Assembly: GCA_030737875.1 (NCBI GenBank)
Contig: CM060915.1
Coordinates: forward strand, 363,193,863 to 363,257,862
DNA from: Allium sativum
Taxonomy: Eukaryota; Streptophyta; Magnoliopsida; Asparagales; Amaryllidaceae
Length of the DNA: 64,000 nucleotides
Direction: 5' to 3'
Shown here: positions 59,101 to 64,000 of the stretch, piece by piece
How the letters are laid out: every line of letters begins with the position of its first letter
Position numbering within the stretch: the first letter of the stretch is position 1
The notes under the pieces: model-generated
Seen by the model: the letters and a program-made list of their open reading frames with translations, nothing else
What the model was told of the DNA's origin: nothing
Databases searched by the model: none
Program-made: the position numbers and the translations under genes

Positions 59101-62100
59101 TATATTTCGGAATTCGGAATATAAGCTGAATTGAGAAGAATTCAACGGGTTTATAATTGAAATTCGATTATATCGAATTTTATAAATAATTTATTTATAA
59201 AAGGAATTGGAATTGAATATAGAAGATCGAAGTATAAATAAATATATTACCGAGTATGGAAAAATCGACAATTATAGATAATCGAAAATATTGTATTGAA
59301 TTGGGAAATTGATTTGATAAATATTAAAAATATATCAGAATGGAGTTGAATTTATTATAAATGAAGTTTAAACTTATATATATATATATAATTAAAACGA
59401 ACTAGTCGCAGCGCGGTAGTTCGTAATTTGGCGTATCGAACTTCAATTGAGTGTATATAACTCAGTTCAAGTCGGAATTCTTTGAAACAAGAATCATCAT
59501 GACAGATTTGATAATAGTTTTCTAATGAAAGAGAAAAATCTGGATTTCATCGTATAGATTTTGAGTTATGTCAAAATCAAATTTTTAGAAAAGCAGCGCC
59601 AAAATCATTTAAAAACCATAACGGTTTATTTAAATAAATAATGGAATTTTAAGTAAATAAAATCTAAATTTCCATTAGAAAAATCCAGACATGAGTTGTG
59701 AAATAAATACGAACTCAAGTGATGTAATGAAATGATTTTTGGAACAAAAATCATATTTTTAATTTATTGAATAGAACTAACTAATTTGAATAATAGTTAG
59801 TTAATTGGAATTTGGTAAGAAATTGGGCTTTGAATAAGTAAATGTGATTTGAGAAATTTTATTCGAAATCAAAAAGGAAACTTGAGTTGGAAATGAAATT
59901 CAACTTGTTTATAAGCGAATCAAAATATATACGAACATGATATGTTCAAATAAAAGTGAAATGGGCAAAATAGCTAATTAAAGAATAAATTAGCAAATTG
60001 AGTTAAAATGACCGGATTGAGTTAGGATAAATTGGAAATAGGTGAACATATATTAAGCAGGTTTGGAATGAAGTGTATGAAGATTACAATTTATGTGACC
60101 GACAAAAAGGTACATGTTTGAATTCCATATGAGGTTTTATGCGCCGAATCGGCAAGTCACTTCGCTTTTTGATTTTCTTTTTGAATGGAAAGGGCCTAAA
60201 GAGGCGAGTTGAGGTTTGAACTATCGACCGATACAAAGGAGGTTATGGATAAATTTTCCGAAAATTTAAGGAGTTAGAATATTTTTAAGATAATTTGATA
60301 ATTAGAAATCTATATATCAATATATATAGAATCCGATAAGGAAACAAACTTAGAAATAGAATATTATAAACAAAAAGAAAATCTATAATTGATTCTGGTA
60401 AAATTAGAAAGAGAAACGTATACGGGTTTAAAAATGAATAATTGGTTTTTATGATGTTGATTATTTGAGGTAAGTGGTCTTGTCCGTTTTGAAGTTAAGG
60501 ATGTTTTCAGTCAAGGTCTGAGAGGTAGTTATACCCCAACTTGATTGATTTCGTTTTTAACCGATAATAGCAAGATCCAGTCTCGAAGAGAAATGTCACA
60601 ACATTCCTTTTAACCCAAGTAAGTGGAAATTTAGAAATATAATATATAAATATTTCCCGAGTGTAGAAATGAACGGGCATGAAATGGATAAGTAATTGGA
60701 ATGTTTTCCAGTTATAAATAGAAGATATTTTCTGCGTATACAAAATAAATGGAGGCGATAAATGGAAATATTTTCCAAATAGCGAAAAGGGCCAAGATAA
60801 TTATTGAAAATTTTTGGTTAATAAATATTGATAAAGAAATGGAGAGATGATTTAATTAAAGAAATATTAATTAAGGGCCCAGTGATTGTTTAATGCTATG
60901 AATGGATGTTTGTTTTCTTTGATAGTTAAATAACCGACTATCGAAGTATTTGCCAATATCGTTGTCAATATGGAGAGACCAGTTGGATTATTATCCGTGA
61001 ACCACTCCGTATTAGCAGTAGCGTTGCGAATCAGATTATATGAAGATAATCGAAGACAGAGTAAAGTGCAAGGACTTTTTCTATTAATAGAAAGTGTGCC
61101 TTCGGTTTCGTTCAGTCCCAGAATGAAGAGTATGGACAAATGTCTGACAGAGTATTTCAATGATCGAATAAGTTGGTTTGTATAAATATATATGGTGGCG
61201 GAGAATTTATTCTCTTAGCATAATATCCGGAATATATTTGTGCAAATCAATTAGTGATTAATGGATCTGACAATGTGGCATTTAAAGTGATTGTGTTATC
61301 AATGAATGATAAGAAATCGTAGCCTCAAGCCTCAACAACCGGAAAATGACAAAAATGGGCAGGCAACATGGCTATGTGGGTCGCTCCCATAAGGGTGTAT
61401 AATCACCTATCTAGATATATTCATTTCATTCTTTAATTTATTCAATGTTGTCCCATTCGGGAAATGGTTGCTGATCCCAACCGTTGGTGATATACATTTC
61501 GATACACTCAAGCGAAATGAGTGGTCGGTCATGTGTGGGCCGGGTTGCAAGATGTTTTTGTTGAACTCAGTGTATTCCCCTCTAGAGATACACTATTGGC
61601 AGGTGGTTCCATACCTTGTCATATTGGAAATCCAATCTCCAATAAGCGCCTTGCGGTTTTTGGTTTCATAATATATATGGAGCATAAGATGCAAGCGTTC
61701 CGCTAGATTCTATTTATTTGATGTAAACGTTATTATAATATCACTGGATTTGATATCAAAAATATTTTGGGTTATCGTAAGCTAAAAACCGTCTGTGTTT
61801 ATGTGTGGATCGATCTTACGATTATCATTTCTTTCGAAAGAATTTTTTCTAAAGTTAAACAATTGGTTGGAGTTTACTTACACCAGTCCCATGAATGACC
61901 TAGAGTTTATTTGGTTTTTGTTTTCCCTAAACTCTTGGGTGCCCAAATTTGTACGGACAGTCAAGTAGTCGGGGTTTTTCTGATTAATTTGGAAGAGCTG
62001 AAAGCAGGAGGCTTCACCCATTAGCTATAGACTATCATATTTCCACTGTGTACTATGTTGTATCTGGAAAAAGTGTTTATAACTGTTCCAGGAATAACTG

Positions 62101-62780
62101 TTGTGCTCTGATATTGGTATGTATATACAGTTACTGATTTGTATTTCAAAAGTTATGTTATTTAATATATTACATATATTTTGAAGTATATTAGAATAAT
62201 ATAACTTTGTTTTAAAAGGATTTTTGAATCAAAATCATTTTTTGAATGGATTTTGAAAGCGATAAAGCACCGAACTCACTTCAGTGGCTGGAAAATAATT
62301 CTGATAATGACTGCAGCATCATCAGTGTTCATTTTCGAGTTTCTAAGTGATGGATTGCTATCTTAGAAAAGTTTTGTTGGAAATTTGTTTGAAAGAAAAC
62401 AAGTAGTTTGAAAATTCAAATGTTTTGAATTTGTGATGGATAATAAATATATGTATATATTTATGTGATTTCAGACGGATTTGAAATGAAAACCCGGGAA
62501 TTTGAATTCTGGAACTAAAATTTACCTTAACAAGTTAAATAGATTGAAGTAAATAAATTGAATTAAAATCAATTTGAATTCATATAATGAATATGAATTT
62601 GATATGAATATATTGGGTGTAAATCATCCAGGTTAAATGAATATAAGTTTTTGGGATGTGCAGTAGGTAGGACTAAAATTTGTTGAAATATGAAGAGTTT
62701 AGTTTCAGCATAAGTGGATTTTGAAAAGTAATGGGTTATAGCATTTTTCCTACCTTAGTAATTTCGGTGACAAAATTCTT

Positions 62781-62795
62781 TTAAGGGGGGAAGAA
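62781..62795 (+). other. Polypurine tract of the right-hand LTR element
   Basis: TTAAGGGGGGAAGAA directly precedes the 3' LTR start. The upstream TTTCGGTGACAAAATTC echoes the conserved gypsy sequence before this primer site. Confidence 0.75.
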
Positions 62796-64000
62796 TGTAA
62801 CGACCCAGATTTTTCGAACAATTAATTTTAAATAATTAATATCGTTTTAAATATTGAGTTGATAATATAAATGAATTTTTATATTAAGTTATTGATTGAA
62901 TAATCGATTTAAATTTAATATCGAATATATTAAATTATCGTAATATGAAAATATTTGAATTCGAAATTAGAACTAAATCAAAACAATTCAGATGATCAAT
63001 ATCAATTGTATTTGAATATAAACGATAATAAAAATATTTTATTAACAGGGTATTTATTATTTTTGAATTTAAATTATTTTATATCGATTAAAAATAGTTA
63101 TGTTATATATACGTTCAAATTTAATTTCAGATTATATTCTATTAAGTTCAGAATAATGCTATAATAGTGAAACGTCGGTCCGTACGTTAAAATAGCGGTT
63201 CACGATTTTTAATTGTGAACCCTGAGATATTGGTAATGGATAAGATCGAAATCGAATCAAAAATCAAATCGATATCCATTTAATAAGGATAAAAAATCGC
63301 TTTATTTCACATCGCATTAAATAGAAATCAAATCGTATTAATTAGAAATCAAATCGAGATCAAATCGCGGTTAAATCAATATCAAATCGAATTAATTCTT
63401 ATGTACCCTAAGGTACCAATTTCTTAATGTTGAAGCTTCGTTCTTCTATAAATTCGCAGCGTTTTCTCCTTTTAGTGCTTCTTTAGAAATTGTAAACTTC
63501 GGCAAACAATAAAATGAAAACCACTATGCTCGATTTCTTCAACACAATTCGAAGCTTTAAACATAAATGGTCTTCTCAAAATCAATTTCAAACAGAATGG
63601 AAAATCGCGAATATCCCTTCATGTTTCTTCTGTCTCGTTCGACAGCAGGCGCGCAATAGTTTCTGGGAAAACTCAACAGTACAAGCATCAGTCTAGGGCT
63701 TCGGTTAGCCTCAATTGATAGCAATTGGGTTCGAAGAAAATTGGGTTTGGTCCAGTAGCAGACGCGATTTGTGCTAGAGGTTTTGGAGAGTTCTTAAATT
63801 CCGATGCTTATTGAATAGATTCGACGAGCTTATGGCAACAGTAGGGCTTCGATTTTTGAAGTCATAATTGACACTGGAAGTCGATATTGTTCGATGAAGT
63901 AGGCTGTGATTTTGGGGTGGCAACCGGGGGCGTTTTGTTGAAGTCGCGATGGAAGCTAGGACTAGAGTTTAGCAGTGAGGATGTTGAGGAGTTCGGTAGT
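62796..64000 (+). mobile_element. 3' LTR of the right-hand element (runs off the window)
   Basis: The first 1205 bp are a near-identical copy of 56164-57369, with scattered substitutions and small indels. The two diverged only modestly, which suggests a fairly recent insertion. The remainder, and the 5-bp target duplication (expected ATGAA, as at 56159-56163), lie beyond the window. Confidence 0.8.

Larger units (their letters stand above)
56164..62795 (+). mobile_element. LTR retrotransposon with very long LTR, non-autonomous (5' LTR and short internal part)
   Basis: TGTAACGACCCGGATTTTTCG at 56164 is repeated as TGTAACGACCCAGATTTTTCG at 62796. The two copies then stay nearly identical to the window end (about 1.2 kb visible). 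Just before 62796 is a polypurine tract, TTAAGGGGGGAAGAA, marking it as the 3' LTR. Similarity to the lone LTR at 1408-5744 extends to about 61720, so the LTR itself probably occupies most of the 6.6 kb period and the internal region can be at most roughly 1 kb. No gag or pol is recognisable. Small open frames (for example 56881-57084 and its counterpart near 63514) have no family match. The LTR/internal boundary and primer site were not located. Confidence 0.65.

Overview
The window reads as nuclear DNA from a flowering plant, most likely a eudicot. It has spliced genes, plant-type retrotransposons, tRNA-derived SINEs, many small inverted-repeat transposons and long AT-rich spacers. Only one ordinary host gene is visible, and mobile elements and their remains make up most of the rest. 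Species cannot be told from the sequence alone.

Layout. (1) 1-8.4 kb: unassigned DNA holding a 4.3 kb LTR without partner (1408-5744, minus orientation, perfect 5-bp target duplication), then an AT-rich spacer. (2) 8.4-17.4 kb: a cluster with the character of a large PIF/Harbinger-type DNA transposon. It starts with a Harbinger-like terminus and four consecutive perfect palindromes, then holds a plant-mobile-domain (PMD) gene, an AT-hook/SANT-like gene, three GRF zinc-finger genes, an intact Harbinger DDE transposase and the tail of one more gene. (3) 17.4-20.4 kb: a gypsy LTR that cuts off that last gene. (4) 20.9-43.6 kb, minus strand: a complete 14-exon gene for a TMEM8/PGAP6-like (DUF3522, CREST superfamily) membrane protein of about 799 residues. 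All splice junctions can be followed. One intron is GC-AG, and intron 9 is 17.3 kb because of transposons nested inside one another. (5) 43.6-56 kb: promoter-side DNA with MITEs, a truncated Tekay/Del-like gypsy element (LTR plus integrase with chromodomain-like tail, minus strand), a GC-rich hairpin island, the end of a CACTA transposon and the copia integrase fragment it landed in. (6) 56.2 kb to the end: an LTR element with very long LTRs and little room for an internal region. Its family is related to the lone LTR in region 1.

How the parts relate. The host gene keeps an open frame across its exons despite roughly 17 kb of insertions in one intron. That intron records an order of events: a hAT transposon remnant was split by an L1-type LINE, and the LINE was later hit by two members of a GGCGC-ended, 9-bp-TSD (Mutator-like) MITE family. 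Two SINE copies and a nested MITE pair sit further along. The most unusual block is the Harbinger-like cluster, because PMD and GRF genes sit beside an intact transposase as if carried as cargo. Its right end is missing, so co-mobility is inference.
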